Source of the DNA: DATNBU01 sp964476185
Lineage (GTDB): Bacteria; Desulfobacterota; Binatia; UBA1149; CAITLU01
Assembly: GCA_964476185.1 (NCBI GenBank)
Contig: CAYYZO010000001.1
Location: 44,952 to 108,951 of the forward strand
Length of the DNA: 64,000 nt
Direction of reading: 5' to 3'
A program made the position numbers and the translations under genes. Shown here in pieces: positions 34,455 to 42,811 of the stretch (positions are counted from its first letter, which is position 1; each line of letters begins with the position of its first letter). The notes below the pieces were generated by a model, which made no database searches, had not been told where the DNA came from, and worked only from the letters and a program-made list of their open reading frames with translations.

Positions 34455-35426
34455 CTACGGCGAGGCGACGCCGCCGGTCACCGCGAAGTTGTCGCCGTAG
34501 ATCTGGTTCGGGCCGATGGTCATCTGGGTCGAGTAACCGTACACCTCGACGGTGAAGAAGTCGTCGTTCGTCATTCCCCAGTCCGCATTGCCATCGTCGC
34601 CGCCTGCGCCGTCGACACTGAACGAGCCGTACTCGACCCAGCTGTATCCGTTTCCCGGGTTGACGTCGTAGTAGAGGCGCAGGACTTTCGTCGCCGCGCT
34701 GAAGGTGATGCGCACGGCGCCGACCATCACCTGGAGGTTTTCGGTGTCGACGTACTCGACGAAGCTGCCGTCGTCGTAGAGCTCGCCGTAGAAGCCGTAC
34801 CGCACCGGCGGACCACCGATGCGCGACGCATACAGCTCGCCGAACAGCTCGTTGCTGAACGTGTTCCAATCGAAGATCGAGATGCCGTAGCTGTTCACCT
34901 CGTCGTCCTGGCCCGGCACGCTGCTGTTCGTGACGTCGATCCGCACTTCCCAGTCCTGGTCGTACGGGAGAAGGCTCGCGACCCACGGGCGCGAGACGTA
35001 GTCCGTATCGGTGCCGGAGCCGACCGTGAACTGCAGCCTGCCCCCGGTCTCGTCGAGGACGCCGTTGCCTTCGACGTAATCGTCCCCCCACCGGGCCGGA
35101 TCCGTGCTGTCGTCGTTGAAATCGTCGCCGTCCAGAAGGCTTTCGCAGGGGCAGTCGAGCGTGACGGGCTGGCCGACCGAGGCCCGCAGGCAGACCAGGG
35201 CGTCCGTCGTCTTCGTCGGAAGGGATCCCTTCGGCGCACAGATGCACTCCGGCGTGCAGGTCCGCGAGCCTACGGCGACCTGCAGGATGTACAGGCAATC
35301 GCTCGCGGCCGGTCCGTCGCCGTTGCTGCTCGGCTGCGAGCAATCGCCGTTGGCCGCCAGCGCCGGGCCCGCGCCGGCGAGCGTGAGCAACAGGGTAGCG
35401 GTGATCAGGCCGGATCGAGTTCCCAT
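34455..35426 (-). CDS. secreted protein with dockerin-like repeat pair and lectin-like domain
   Basis: A 323-residue exported protein. Signal peptide at 1-25 (TLLLTLAGAGPALAA). Residues 33-57 and 67-92 form two related Cys-containing segments, SNGDGPAASDCLYILQVAVG and LPTKTTDALVCLRASVGQ, similar to the NGDG...TDALxxLRxAVG dockerin-like repeats of secreted proteins in uncultured deltaproteobacterial-type genomes. Residues 100-323 look like a beta-sandwich of the concanavalin/LamG kind (ETGGRLQFTVGSG, SYGISIFDW, VRITFSAATKVLRLYYD). Possibly surface or polysaccharide binding. ATG at 35426 with GGGAA upstream. It ends next to an assembly gap. Confidence 0.62.
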   Translation of the reverse strand: MGTRSGLITATLLLTLAGAGPALAANGDCSQPSSNGDGPAASDCLYILQVAVGSRTCTPECICAPKGSLPTKTTDALVCLRASVGQPVTLDCPCESLLDGDDFNDDSTDPARWGDDYVEGNGVLDETGGRLQFTVGSGTDTDYVSRPWVASLLPYDQDWEVRIDVTNSSVPGQDDEVNSYGISIFDWNTFSNELFGELYASRIGGPPVRYGFYGELYDDGSFVEYVDTENLQVMVGAVRITFSAATKVLRLYYDVNPGNGYSWVEYGSFSVDGAGGDDGNADWGMTNDDFFTVEVYGYSTQMTIGPNQIYGDNFAVTGGVASP

Positions 35427-35436
35427 GGTTTCCCTT

Positions 35437-35536
35437 NNNNNNNNNNNNNNNNNNNNNNNNNNNNNNNNNNNNNNNNNNNNNNNNNNNNNNNNNNNNNNNN
35501 NNNNNNNNNNNNNNNNNNNNNNNNNNNNNNNNNNNN
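35437..35536. other. assembly gap (100 N)
   Basis: Exactly 100 unknown bases, the conventional placeholder for a gap of unknown size. It lies just upstream of the secreted-protein start and just after the 3' end of tRNA-Glu, so the promoter of the former is not visible and linkage across it is not proven. Confidence 0.98.
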
Positions 35537-35538
35537 AG

Positions 35539-35616
35539 TGGTGTCCCCGACGGGATTTGAACCCGTGTTACCGACGTGAAAGGCCGGTGTCCTGGGCCTG
35601 GCTAGACGACGGGGAC
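35539..35616 (-). tRNA. tRNA-Glu (anticodon TTC), CCA encoded
   Basis: The minus strand reads a full cloverleaf: acceptor GTCCCCG pairs with CGGGGAC. The anticodon arm is CCGGC-CTTTCAC-GTCGG with anticodon TTC, and the T-arm has GGTTCAAATCC. Discriminator A is followed by a genomically encoded CCA (35539-35541). It lies 62 bases downstream of tRNA-Lys on the same strand. Confidence 0.95.
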
Positions 35617-35678
35617 CCAGAGTGGCCGCTACAGGCGGCGCCTTGCGACGCGGCTCGCGATGCGAGCGGCTCGACGAG

Positions 35679-35751
35679 TGAGCCGTGCTGGATTCGAACC
35701 AGCGACCCGCTGCTTAAAAGGCAGCTGCTCTACCGCCTGAGCTAACGGCTC
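35679..35751 (-). tRNA. tRNA-Lys (anticodon TTT)
   Basis: A 73-base cloverleaf on the minus strand: acceptor GAGCCGT/ACGGCTC, D-arm TAGCTCAGGCGGTAGAGC, anticodon arm GCTGC-CTTTTAA-GCAGC with anticodon TTT, T-arm GGTTCGAATCC. The discriminator A is followed by CTC, so CCA is not encoded. Probably co-transcribed with the following tRNA-Glu. Confidence 0.96.
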
Positions 35752-36011
35752 ATAAAGAGCCGCGGACCATAGCAACGCGGCCCCCCTTTGCAACCTTCCG
35801 GAACGAGGCGACCCTGCGTCCCGCACGGGCGCTCGCGATCGACGCCCGTGCGCCGCGGGGCGCTGCGGCCCCGCAACCCCGCCGGCGACGCGCTGGGACG
35901 CGAGGCTGTCCGACGACGCCGACACAGCCGCGCGGCGACATCGGAGCTTCCCCTGCCCCGCGCCGGCGCCGCGTCTTTCGTCCGCCGTCCGCCGACGCTA
36001 TCGAGCGGGGC

Positions 36012-36419
36012 ATGGCGTACTGGCTCGCGAAGACCGAACCCTCGACCTACTCCTGGCCGCAGCTCCAGAAGGACAAGAAGACGCGCTGGGACGGCGTGCG
36101 CAACGCGCAGGCCCGCAACAACCTCGCCGCGATGAAGAAAGGCGACGAGGTGCTGATCTACCACAGCGGCGACGACAAGGCGGCGGTCGGCATCGCCACC
36201 GTCACGAAGGCCGCCTACCCCGATCCGTCGGCCGACGATCCGCGCTGGTTGTGCGTGGACCTCGCGGCCGGCAAGGCCCTCCCCTCGCCGGTGCCGCTCT
36301 CCCGCATCAAGGCCGAGCCGTCGCTGGCGGACATCGCCCTGGTTCGCCAGAGCCGGCTCAGCGTGATGCCGCTCTCCGCGACCGAGTTCCGCGCGATCGT
36401 CGCGCTCGCGAAGCGCTGA
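36012..36419 (+). CDS. EVE domain protein
   Basis: A 135-residue protein consisting of one EVE domain (PUA-like fold): MAYWLAKTEPSTYSW at the start, TRWDGVRNAQARNNLAAMKKGDEVLIYHSG and AVGIATVTKAAYPDP. EVE domains bind modified bases in RNA or DNA; bacterial single-domain members are widespread with unclear roles. Followed 4 bases later by a methyltransferase gene, so the two are probably one operon and may both concern modified macromolecules. ATG at 36012. Confidence 0.92.
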   Translation: MAYWLAKTEPSTYSWPQLQKDKKTRWDGVRNAQARNNLAAMKKGDEVLIYHSGDDKAAVGIATVTKAAYPDPSADDPRWLCVDLAAGKALPSPVPLSRIKAEPSLADIALVRQSRLSVMPLSATEFRAIVALAKR

Positions 36420-36423
36420 GCGC

Positions 36424-37164
36424 ATGACCGCCGGCGGCCGGCAGCACTCCTCCGACCTGCACGAGGTGCGCGAGGCGAGACGGATCGCGGGCCATCCCGC
36501 GGCCTGGACGACGTTCCCGCTCGACGTGCACGCCGGGACGGTCGAAGCACAGGCCCGCCTCGAAGTTCCCGCGATCGAGCTCTACGCGCTGGCCGATCCC
36601 GAGCGATCGATCGACGCCGCGGCGCTGCTTCGCGAGCGCGTGATCGCCGATCCCCCGTACTGGGCGCTGGTCTGGACCGGCGCGCGCGCGATCGCGGCCG
36701 CGGTGCCGGGCTTCCAGCTGGCGGGCCGTCGTGTGCTCGACCTCGGATGCGGGCTCGGCCTGTCGGGACTCGCGGCGCTTCGCGAGGGCGCGGCCGTGAC
36801 GTTCGGCGACTATCTCGACGAGCCGCTCGAGTTCGTGCGCGCGACGCTCGATCGCCTCGGCGCGACCGCCGAGGTGCGGCGGATCGACTTCACCCGCGAC
36901 GAACCGCCCGGCGCGTTCGACTGCATCCTCGCGGCCGACATCGTCTACGACCCGAGCCACTACGCCCCGCTGGCGGGCTACCTCGACCGCGGCCTCGCGG
37001 CCGGCGGGACGATCCTGCTGACGGAGAGCCTCCGGGCGGACGCGCGCGTGTTCCTCGAGGGAATCGCCGCGCTCGGCTACGAGGACGACCGCCGCGCGCT
37101 CTGGGTGATGGAAGACGGCCGCCGCGAACGCACGTGGCTGCACGCGCTGCGCCGCCGTCGCTGA
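36424..37164 (+). CDS. class I SAM-dependent methyltransferase (protein-lysine/MTF16-like)
   Basis: A 246-residue methyltransferase with SAM motif I RRVLDLGCGLGLSG (about residues 102-115), motif II-like VTFGDY, and motif IV FDCILAADIVYDPSHY, the D/N-x-x-Y pattern of the PrmA/ETFB-lysine methyltransferase group. It therefore probably methylates lysines in a protein; the target is unknown. It follows the EVE gene by 4 bases. ATG at 36424. It is convergent with the SDR downstream. Confidence 0.82.
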   Translation: MTAGGRQHSSDLHEVREARRIAGHPAAWTTFPLDVHAGTVEAQARLEVPAIELYALADPERSIDAAALLRERVIADPPYWALVWTGARAIAAAVPGFQLAGRRVLDLGCGLGLSGLAALREGAAVTFGDYLDEPLEFVRATLDRLGATAEVRRIDFTRDEPPGAFDCILAADIVYDPSHYAPLAGYLDRGLAAGGTILLTESLRADARVFLEGIAALGYEDDRRALWVMEDGRRERTWLHALRRRR

Positions 37165-37171
37165 GCGGCTT

Positions 37172-37963
37172 CTACTCCCCGGGCATCAGCGGGCGGAACA
37201 GGTCGACGAGGTCGGGGCCCTGCCGCAGCGTGTGGCCGCCGTCCACGCCGATGCACTGGCCGGTGATCCAGGCGGCGTCGTCGCTGAGCAGGAAGCCGAC
37301 GAGCGCGCCGACGTCGTTCGGCGCGCCGACCCGCCCGAGAGGCATCCGGCGATGGTACTCGGCCACGGCCGCGTCGCTCGACGTCAGCGTGACCGCGAGC
37401 TCGGTGTCCACGAGTCCCGGCATCACCGCGTTCACTCGGATCCCGAACTCGCCGAGTTCGTCGGCGGCGCAGCGGGTCAGCATGTTGACGCCCGCCTTCG
37501 AGACGCAGTACGCCGACATCCACCGGTGCGTGAGCGCGCCCGCGATCGAGCTGACGTTGACGATGCTGCCGCCGCCGGCGGCCTTCATCGCGCGCGCCTC
37601 GGCGCGCACGCAGCGCATCACGCCGGTCAGGTTCGTGTCGAGCGTCATCGCCCACGCGTCGGTGGACTGCGCCGTGACCGGGCCGGCCATGCCCATGCCC
37701 GCGGCGTTGACCGCCAGGTGCACCGCGCCGAGCCGCGACACCGTGGCCTCGATCGCCGCGTCGACCGACGCGTCGGAGGTCACGTCGCAGGCGACGAAAT
37801 CGGCGTGCCCGCCGAGGGCGGCAGCCGCCTGCTCGAGCACGTCGGCGCGGCGGGCGGCCAGCATCACGCGCCCGCCGCCGTCGACGACCGCGCGCGCGCA
37901 GGCCAGACCGATCCCCGTCGCGCCTCCGGTGACGAAGGCGACCTTTCCCTGGAAGTCCGGCAC
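37172..37963 (-). CDS. classical SDR-family oxidoreductase
   Basis: A 263-residue classical short-chain dehydrogenase: GKVAFVTGGATGIGLA (TGxxxGIG), NAAGMG (NAG-like), catalytic Ser in SIVNVSSIAG, YCVSK (Tyr-x3-Lys) and NAVMPGLVDT. It oxidises or reduces an alcohol/ketone with NAD(P). It follows the Rieske oxygenase gene by 10 bases, so it may process the hydroxylated product. GTG start at 37963 with GAAGGGAC upstream. Confidence 0.9.
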   Translation of the reverse strand: MPDFQGKVAFVTGGATGIGLACARAVVDGGGRVMLAARRADVLEQAAAALGGHADFVACDVTSDASVDAAIEATVSRLGAVHLAVNAAGMGMAGPVTAQSTDAWAMTLDTNLTGVMRCVRAEARAMKAAGGGSIVNVSSIAGALTHRWMSAYCVSKAGVNMLTRCAADELGEFGIRVNAVMPGLVDTELAVTLTSSDAAVAEYHRRMPLGRVGAPNDVGALVGFLLSDDAAWITGQCIGVDGGHTLRQGPDLVDLFRPLMPGE

Positions 37964-37973
37964 GCCCGTCCCT

Positions 37974-38933
37974 TCAGGCCGCCGACGCTTCCTGCGGCGC
38001 CTTCGAGTAGAACTGCGCGTACCAGCGGCGGTAGCGCACGTACGGGCCGTCGTTCTCGGCGATGACCGGGATCGGCTTGTAGATCTTCGCGTTCCAGATC
38101 GGGACGTCGAGCTCATAGTCCCGGATGTAGTTCGTGAAGAACGCTTCCACGGAGCCGGGGACCGACTTCTCGTGACCGTAGTAGCGGTGCTGGATCCAGA
38201 GTTCCTCCGGCGCGACCGGCGTCAGCACGTTGATCGCGATACCGGTCATCGGGCCGCGGATGCGCGTGCACGTGAACGACGGCCCCGAGTTGAACGAGTC
38301 GACGTCGGTGGCGTTCTGCGCGGTGGCGGCCTGTCCTTCCTCGCCCGGGTCGACGTCGATGCGCAGCGTGTAGCGGTGGCCTTCGGGCTGCCAGTCGATC
38401 GACTTCGCCTTCCAGCCGTGCAGCGTGAAGAAGTGCTGGATGTCGACGCCGTTCTCCATGATCTCCTGCGGGTGAGAGGCGATGCGCCACTCGCGCTTCC
38501 CCCACAGCTTGTAGCCAGGATCCGCGAGCTCCTCGACGACGTCGGGGGTCCAGTCCGGCGAGAGTCCGTCGGCGTGGTGCCAGACGAACACGAAGCCGTT
38601 GTTCTCCCAGACCGGCCACGCGCCGACCGACGCCTTCGGCGGAAGTTTCTCGGTGTACGGGATGTGCGTGCACTTGCCGCTGCCGCCGTTGTAGCACCAG
38701 CCGTGGAAGGGGCAGCGGATCGTCTCGCCCTCGACGCGGCCGCCCACACCGAGGTGCGCGCCAAGGTGCGCGCAGTACGGGTCGACGACGTAGGCCTGGC
38801 CGCTCTCGCCGCGGAAGAGGACCAGTTCGCGGCCGAGCGCGCGCACGGTCTTCACGTCGCCGACGGTCAGTTCGTCGGAATGGGTGACCGCGAACCATCC
38901 GTTCGGATAAGGCGGGAGCGGGATTCGTTGCAT
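37974..38933 (-). CDS. Rieske [2Fe-2S] non-haem iron oxygenase
   Basis: A 319-residue oxygenase subunit. The N-terminal Rieske domain has C54-x-H56 (YCAHLGAH) and C74-x2-H77 (CPFHGWC). The C-terminal catalytic domain has the iron-ligand region D164-x2-H167-x4-H172 (NGVDIQHFFTLHG). The overall pattern resembles KshA/DAF-36-type monooxygenases that hydroxylate steroids or other bulky lipophilic substrates; no reductase gene is adjacent. Start chosen at the ATG at 38933 with GGAG eight bases upstream rather than the GTG at 38945. It heads a two-gene operon with an SDR. Confidence 0.9.
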   Translation of the reverse strand: MQRIPLPPYPNGWFAVTHSDELTVGDVKTVRALGRELVLFRGESGQAYVVDPYCAHLGAHLGVGGRVEGETIRCPFHGWCYNGGSGKCTHIPYTEKLPPKASVGAWPVWENNGFVFVWHHADGLSPDWTPDVVEELADPGYKLWGKREWRIASHPQEIMENGVDIQHFFTLHGWKAKSIDWQPEGHRYTLRIDVDPGEEGQAATAQNATDVDSFNSGPSFTCTRIRGPMTGIAINVLTPVAPEELWIQHRYYGHEKSVPGSVEAFFTNYIRDYELDVPIWNAKIYKPIPVIAENDGPYVRYRRWYAQFYSKAPQEASAA

Positions 38934-39101
38934 CGGTTTCTCCACTGGTAGAACCTGTTCCAGTCGGGCCGATTATGGGCACCCGCAGCCCGCGAGTCCA
39001 CCCCGCAAGGCCTCGGACCGGACCGCACCGCGGGCCGCGCCGCGGCCTCGATCGGGGGAGGCCCGCGGGAGCCGGTCCCCCGCCCGTCCGAAGGAGGCAC
39101 C

Positions 39102-40175
39102 GTGGCCATCGTCCAGACCGTCCTCGGCCCCGTCGACGCCGCCGAACTCGGCGCGACCATGTCCCACGTGCACCTGACGCTCGACATCTCGTGCTGGTAC
39201 ATGCCGCCGCAGGACCCCGAGCGGCTGGCCGCCGCCGAAGCCGAGTTCACGCTCGGGAACCTCGGGGAGATCCGTCGCAACGGCCTCTCCTTCCAGCGCA
39301 ACCTGAAGCAGGACGACGTCGGGCTGACGATCCGCGAGGCGGCCGAGTTCCGGAAGCACGGCGGCGGCGCGATCGTGAACATGGACCTCGAGGGCATCGG
39401 CCGCGACGTCGAGGCGCTCGTGGCGATCTCCCGCGCCACCGGCCTGCACGTCGTCGCGTCGACCGGCTGGTACATCCAGGGCGCGCACCCCGCGTTCGTG
39501 GCGGACCGGAGCATCGAGGAACTCGCCGACCTGATGACGCGCGAGATCCTCGAGGGGATCGGCACGACGGGCGTCCGGGCCGGCAACATCGGCGAGATCG
39601 GCCTGTCGGGGATGCCGGACGTGCCGTTCCATCCCGACGAGGAGAAGGTGCTGCGAGCCGCGGCGCGCGCCCAGAAGGCGACGGGGGCGTCGCTGACGAT
39701 CCATCCGAACGCGCACCTGACCATCTACGGCGAGACGCCGGTCGACCACTTCCCGACTTACATCGACATCCTCGAGAAGGAAGGCGCCGACCTCGCGAAG
39801 GTCTACCCTTCGCATCTCGGCCTGTTCCCGGTCGACACGGCGCGAAAGCTGCTGAAGCGCGGCGTCGGCTTCGTCTCCTACGACCACTTCGGCCACGAGG
39901 AGTACTGCGAGATCCTCGGACCCGGCCGCGGCTTCACGCCGGACCGCATCGAGGTGGAAACGGTGATGCAACTCGTCGCCGACGGCTACGCGGACCGCAT
40001 CCTGCTCGGCGCCGAGGTCGGCTGGAAGACCTGCTACAAGTCGAACGGAGGCTGGGGATACGCGCACGTCCTCGAGCACATCGTCCCGTGGCTGAAGGCG
40101 TGCGGCGCGACCGAGGACCAGGTGCGCACGATGATGGTCGACAACCCGCGCCGCCTCCACGCGCTGCCGGGCTGA
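39102..40175 (+). CDS. phosphotriesterase-family hydrolase with unusual metal-site residues
   Basis: A 357-residue amidohydrolase-superfamily protein of the PTE type. H22 and H24 (MSHVHLTLD) give the N-terminal metal pair, H201 (TIHPNAHL) and a later His (YPSHLGLF) follow. The bridging carboxylated Lys of classical PTE is replaced by Glu165 (GNIGEIGLSG), and the usual SHD near the C-terminus reads GAEVGWKTCYK. A Glu bridge also occurs in E. coli PHP. Likely a lactonase or ester hydrolase rather than an organophosphatase. GTG at 39102 with a perfect AAGGAGG. Divergent from the Rieske gene. Confidence 0.82.
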   Translation: MAIVQTVLGPVDAAELGATMSHVHLTLDISCWYMPPQDPERLAAAEAEFTLGNLGEIRRNGLSFQRNLKQDDVGLTIREAAEFRKHGGGAIVNMDLEGIGRDVEALVAISRATGLHVVASTGWYIQGAHPAFVADRSIEELADLMTREILEGIGTTGVRAGNIGEIGLSGMPDVPFHPDEEKVLRAAARAQKATGASLTIHPNAHLTIYGETPVDHFPTYIDILEKEGADLAKVYPSHLGLFPVDTARKLLKRGVGFVSYDHFGHEEYCEILGPGRGFTPDRIEVETVMQLVADGYADRILLGAEVGWKTCYKSNGGWGYAHVLEHIVPWLKACGATEDQVRTMMVDNPRRLHALPG

Positions 40176-40230
40176 CTTCCCGACTGCGCATGGTTGCGCC
40201 GGAACGCGTTCCCGGGACGCCAAACGCGCA

Positions 40231-40308
40231 GGGGCGCGAGTGTCCCTGCGAGCGACTCCGCAGCGAGCGTGGCGAGCGTGGACCAGCGAGCGGGGACACT
40301 CGCGCCCC
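40231..40308. repeat. large inverted repeat (16-bp perfect arms) between convergent genes
   Basis: GGGGCGCGAGTGTCCC (40231-40246) is repeated as its exact complement at 40293-40308. The 46-base loop is itself rich in GCGAGCG units. It sits between the phosphotriesterase-family gene and the ferredoxin gene, which converge, so it may end both transcripts; it also resembles a REP-like dispersed element. Confidence 0.7.
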
Positions 40309-40331
40309 GGAGCGCGGTCCGGGAAAAAGCT

Positions 40332-40550
40332 TCAGTAGAGCTTGGTCACCGTGACGCCGTCCGGGGACTGGCGCAGGCACTGCTCGCAGAGCGTGCACTC
40401 GTCGACGTTGTCGTCGATCACGTCGACCGTTTCCGGTTTCGCGCCGGCCTTGAAGATCTTGACCGGACAGACCTCGACGATCTTCGCGGCGAGTCCGGGC
40501 GTCTTCGCGATGACCGCATTGTCGGCTTTGACATCGATGAACATGGCCAT
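40332..40550 (-). CDS. small single-cluster [4Fe-4S] ferredoxin
   Basis: A 72-residue protein with exactly four cysteines: EVCPVKIF (Cys28) and ECTLCEQCLRQSP (Cys52, 55, 58). In a 2[4Fe-4S] ferredoxin one cluster uses the second CxxCxxC plus the Cys of the first CP, and this is the set kept. Thus one cluster is predicted and the other is lost (FixX-like). It carries low-potential electrons. ATG at 40550. It is the last gene of the lyase/CoA-ligase operon, 29 bases after the ligase alpha-type subunit. Confidence 0.8.
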   Translation of the reverse strand: MAMFIDVKADNAVIAKTPGLAAKIVEVCPVKIFKAGAKPETVDVIDDNVDECTLCEQCLRQSPDGVTVTKLY

Positions 40551-40579
40551 GATCGCTCGTCCCCTGCCCTCTGCTGCGC

Positions 40580-41482
40580 TCACGAAAGACCGAGCCGTTC
40601 TTTGACCAGCCCGGGAATGTCGCCGATTTCCTGCGCCACCGAAATGCCGGCCGCCGCCATCGCGCGCATCTTCTCGGCCGGCGAGTCTTCCTTGCGGTTC
40701 ACGACCGTGCCGGCGTGCCCGAAGCTCATGCCGGGCATGTTGTCCATGAACCGGCCCGCGACGAACGCGACGACCGGCAGGCGGCTGTTGTTCTCCTTCA
40801 CCCAGCGCGCGAGCTCCGCCTCGGCCGACCCGCCCGGCTCGGAGTAGATCACGACCGCGTGCGTGTCGGGGTCGGCCTCGAAGAACGGCATCAGGTCCGC
40901 GTAGGTCGAGCCGATGACCGGGTCGCCGCCGATCGAGATCGCGGTGCTCTGCCCGAGCCCCGCGTTCGTCAGCGCGTTGCAGATCTCGGTCGTCATGCCG
41001 CCGGAGCGGGACATCACGCCGACGTGGCCGGGCTTGAAGGCCTTGCGGCAATCGACGGCGGGGCCGCCGAGGCTGCCGACGCGCGTCACGTCCGGCACGA
41101 TGATGCCGAGGCAGTTCGGGCCGATCACGCGCGCGCCGTGCTGGGCCGCGTACTCGATCACCTGCGTCGCGTCGCGGCGCGGGATGCCCTCGGTGATCAC
41201 GATGACGAGCTTGATGCCGGCGTCGATCGCCTCGTAACAGGCGTCCGGCGCGGCCGCGAGCGGCACCGTGACGACCGCGGCGTCGACGTGGCGCGTCGAC
41301 GTGATCTCACGGACCGTGTCGAAGACCGGCACGCCGAAGACCTCGCGGCCCCCGCGTCCCGGCGTCACTCCGCCGACGATCTTCGAGCCGTACTCGAGGC
41401 ACTCGCGCGTGAAGTTCAGCGCCTCGCGGCCGGTGATGCCCTGGATGATGAACGTGGAATCCTTGTGGACGAGCACTGCCAT
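40580..41482 (-). CDS. succinyl-CoA synthetase alpha-like subunit (probable malate- or other dicarboxylate-CoA ligase)
   Basis: A 300-residue CoA ligase alpha-type subunit. The N-terminal CoA-binding Rossmann has IIQGITGREALNFTRECLEYG; the phospho-His loop is SFGHAGTVV. It differs from housekeeping SucD at the substrate region (MSRSGGMTTEI instead of the usual SRSGTLTYE) and has YSEPGGSAEAELA in place of IGEIGG. Between malyl-CoA lyase, a beta-like subunit and a ferredoxin, malate is a reasonable substrate (malate thiokinase, MtkB-like), but citrate or another dicarboxylate is possible. ATG at 41482 with GGAG upstream. Confidence 0.82.
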   Translation of the reverse strand: MAVLVHKDSTFIIQGITGREALNFTRECLEYGSKIVGGVTPGRGGREVFGVPVFDTVREITSTRHVDAAVVTVPLAAAPDACYEAIDAGIKLVIVITEGIPRRDATQVIEYAAQHGARVIGPNCLGIIVPDVTRVGSLGGPAVDCRKAFKPGHVGVMSRSGGMTTEICNALTNAGLGQSTAISIGGDPVIGSTYADLMPFFEADPDTHAVVIYSEPGGSAEAELARWVKENNSRLPVVAFVAGRFMDNMPGMSFGHAGTVVNRKEDSPAEKMRAMAAAGISVAQEIGDIPGLVKERLGLS

Positions 41483-41511
41483 CGGTCGTTCTCCGTAGTC
41501 GCCGGTCCGGC

Positions 41512-42717
41512 TCAGGACTGCTTGGCCTTCTCGACCGCGCGACGCGCGGCCTCCGAAAGCGAGACGGTGCGGTCGCAGTACTCGACGCCGTACTTGTCGA
41601 GGATCTTGAAGGCGTCGGCTTCCCACGCCCCCGGGACGCGGAAGATCGTGATCGTCTCCTTCGGGTCGAGGCCGAGCTCGAGGATGCCCTTGATCACGCC
41701 GCGCGCGACGAGGTCGGCGCGCGTGTTCGAGACGACGTTGGAGATCACGCAGACCTTGCGCACGCCCGGTTTCTGCAGCACGAGCTTGGTCAGGCCCTTG
41801 GCCTTGCTGACGCTCGGGTTGCCGCCGATGGCCGCGTAGTTGGCCGGCTTGCCGCCGAAGCGCAGGATCGCGTCGAAGGTCGTGATCGAGCCGCCACCCG
41901 CGCCGATCACGAGCCCCATGTCGCCGTCGAACTCGGCGATCGGCGAGATGATGCCCCGCGGATCCTCGTCGTCGATGCGCGTGGCCTCCAGCTCGAACGG
42001 GGTCGGCGGGCGCGTGCCGCGCGCGTCCGGGTCGTCGATCGAGAGTTCCTTCAGGAACGCCTTCTGGCGCTCGAAGCCCTCGGCTTCCATGTCGAGGTGC
42101 GCGTCGAGCGCGTAGAACTTGCCGTCGGCCGTCTTGCCGAGCGCATTGACCTCCGCGAACGTGAGGTCGTAGCGCATCAGCACGTCGCAGAGAGCGGTCA
42201 GGATCGGCGTGACGCGATTGAGGTCCGCGCCGGTCAGCCCGAGGTCGCGGAGGACCTCCTTCGCCCTGTACGGAGAGATCGGCGCGAGCGACGTGAAGTG
42301 GCGCCGCCGGACGCGGGACGGTTCGCTCGCCGCGAGATCGTCGATGTCGCGGCCGCCGACGTCGGCGACCGTCATCACCGGCAGCTTGATCGCGCCGTCG
42401 TAGGTCGTGTGCAGGCAGAACTCCTGCACGGTCTCGATCTTCTTCTCGACGTAGAGCGTGTCGCAAGTGTCGAAGCCGATCTTGAGGCCGAGCAGCCTCG
42501 ACGCGGCCTCCCTCGCCTCCGCCGGCGTGTTCGCGACGACGACGCCGCCGTGCGTCTGGCGCCGTCGCGAGAAGACCTGGGCCTTGACGAGCACGGGGCA
42601 GCCCAGCTCGGTCGCGGCCTTCCCCGCTTCCTCCGCGCTGCGGGCGAGCGCCGCGGGGGCCGTGGGAACGCCGTGCCGGGCCAGCACGCGCTTGGCTTCG
42701 AATTCGTAGAACCGCAT
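41512..42717 (-). CDS. succinyl-CoA synthetase beta-like subunit (probable malate- or other dicarboxylate-CoA ligase)
   Basis: A 401-residue ATP-grasp subunit. MRFYEFEAKRVLARHGVP opens the fold; VLVKAQVFSRRRQTHGGVVV is the nucleotide-binding strand; FAEVNALGKTADGKFYALDAHLDM gives the Mg-binding acidic residues. The C-terminal ligase domain is divergent: AGGGSITTFDAILRFGGKPANYAAIGGNPS and FRVPGAWEADAFKIL replace the usual GGGA and RLxGTN motifs. It forms the ligase with the alpha-like subunit encoded 29 bases downstream. MtkA-like by context; substrate not proven. Confidence 0.82.
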   Translation of the reverse strand: MRFYEFEAKRVLARHGVPTAPAALARSAEEAGKAATELGCPVLVKAQVFSRRRQTHGGVVVANTPAEAREAASRLLGLKIGFDTCDTLYVEKKIETVQEFCLHTTYDGAIKLPVMTVADVGGRDIDDLAASEPSRVRRRHFTSLAPISPYRAKEVLRDLGLTGADLNRVTPILTALCDVLMRYDLTFAEVNALGKTADGKFYALDAHLDMEAEGFERQKAFLKELSIDDPDARGTRPPTPFELEATRIDDEDPRGIISPIAEFDGDMGLVIGAGGGSITTFDAILRFGGKPANYAAIGGNPSVSKAKGLTKLVLQKPGVRKVCVISNVVSNTRADLVARGVIKGILELGLDPKETITIFRVPGAWEADAFKILDKYGVEYCDRTVSLSEAARRAVEKAKQS

Positions 42718-42811
42718 CGCTTCGGACCTCCTTCCGGTGACGAGGGTGCTCTATAGCCGCGCGTCCACCCTGTGGCCAAGCGCCGGGCCGCGCGAACCGA
42801 GCCTCGTCGCG

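Noticed and set aside
35539..35751. tRNA-linked genomic island or prophage
   Set aside because: No integrase, attachment-site duplication or phage gene is visible near the tRNA genes; the adjacent gap prevents a full check.
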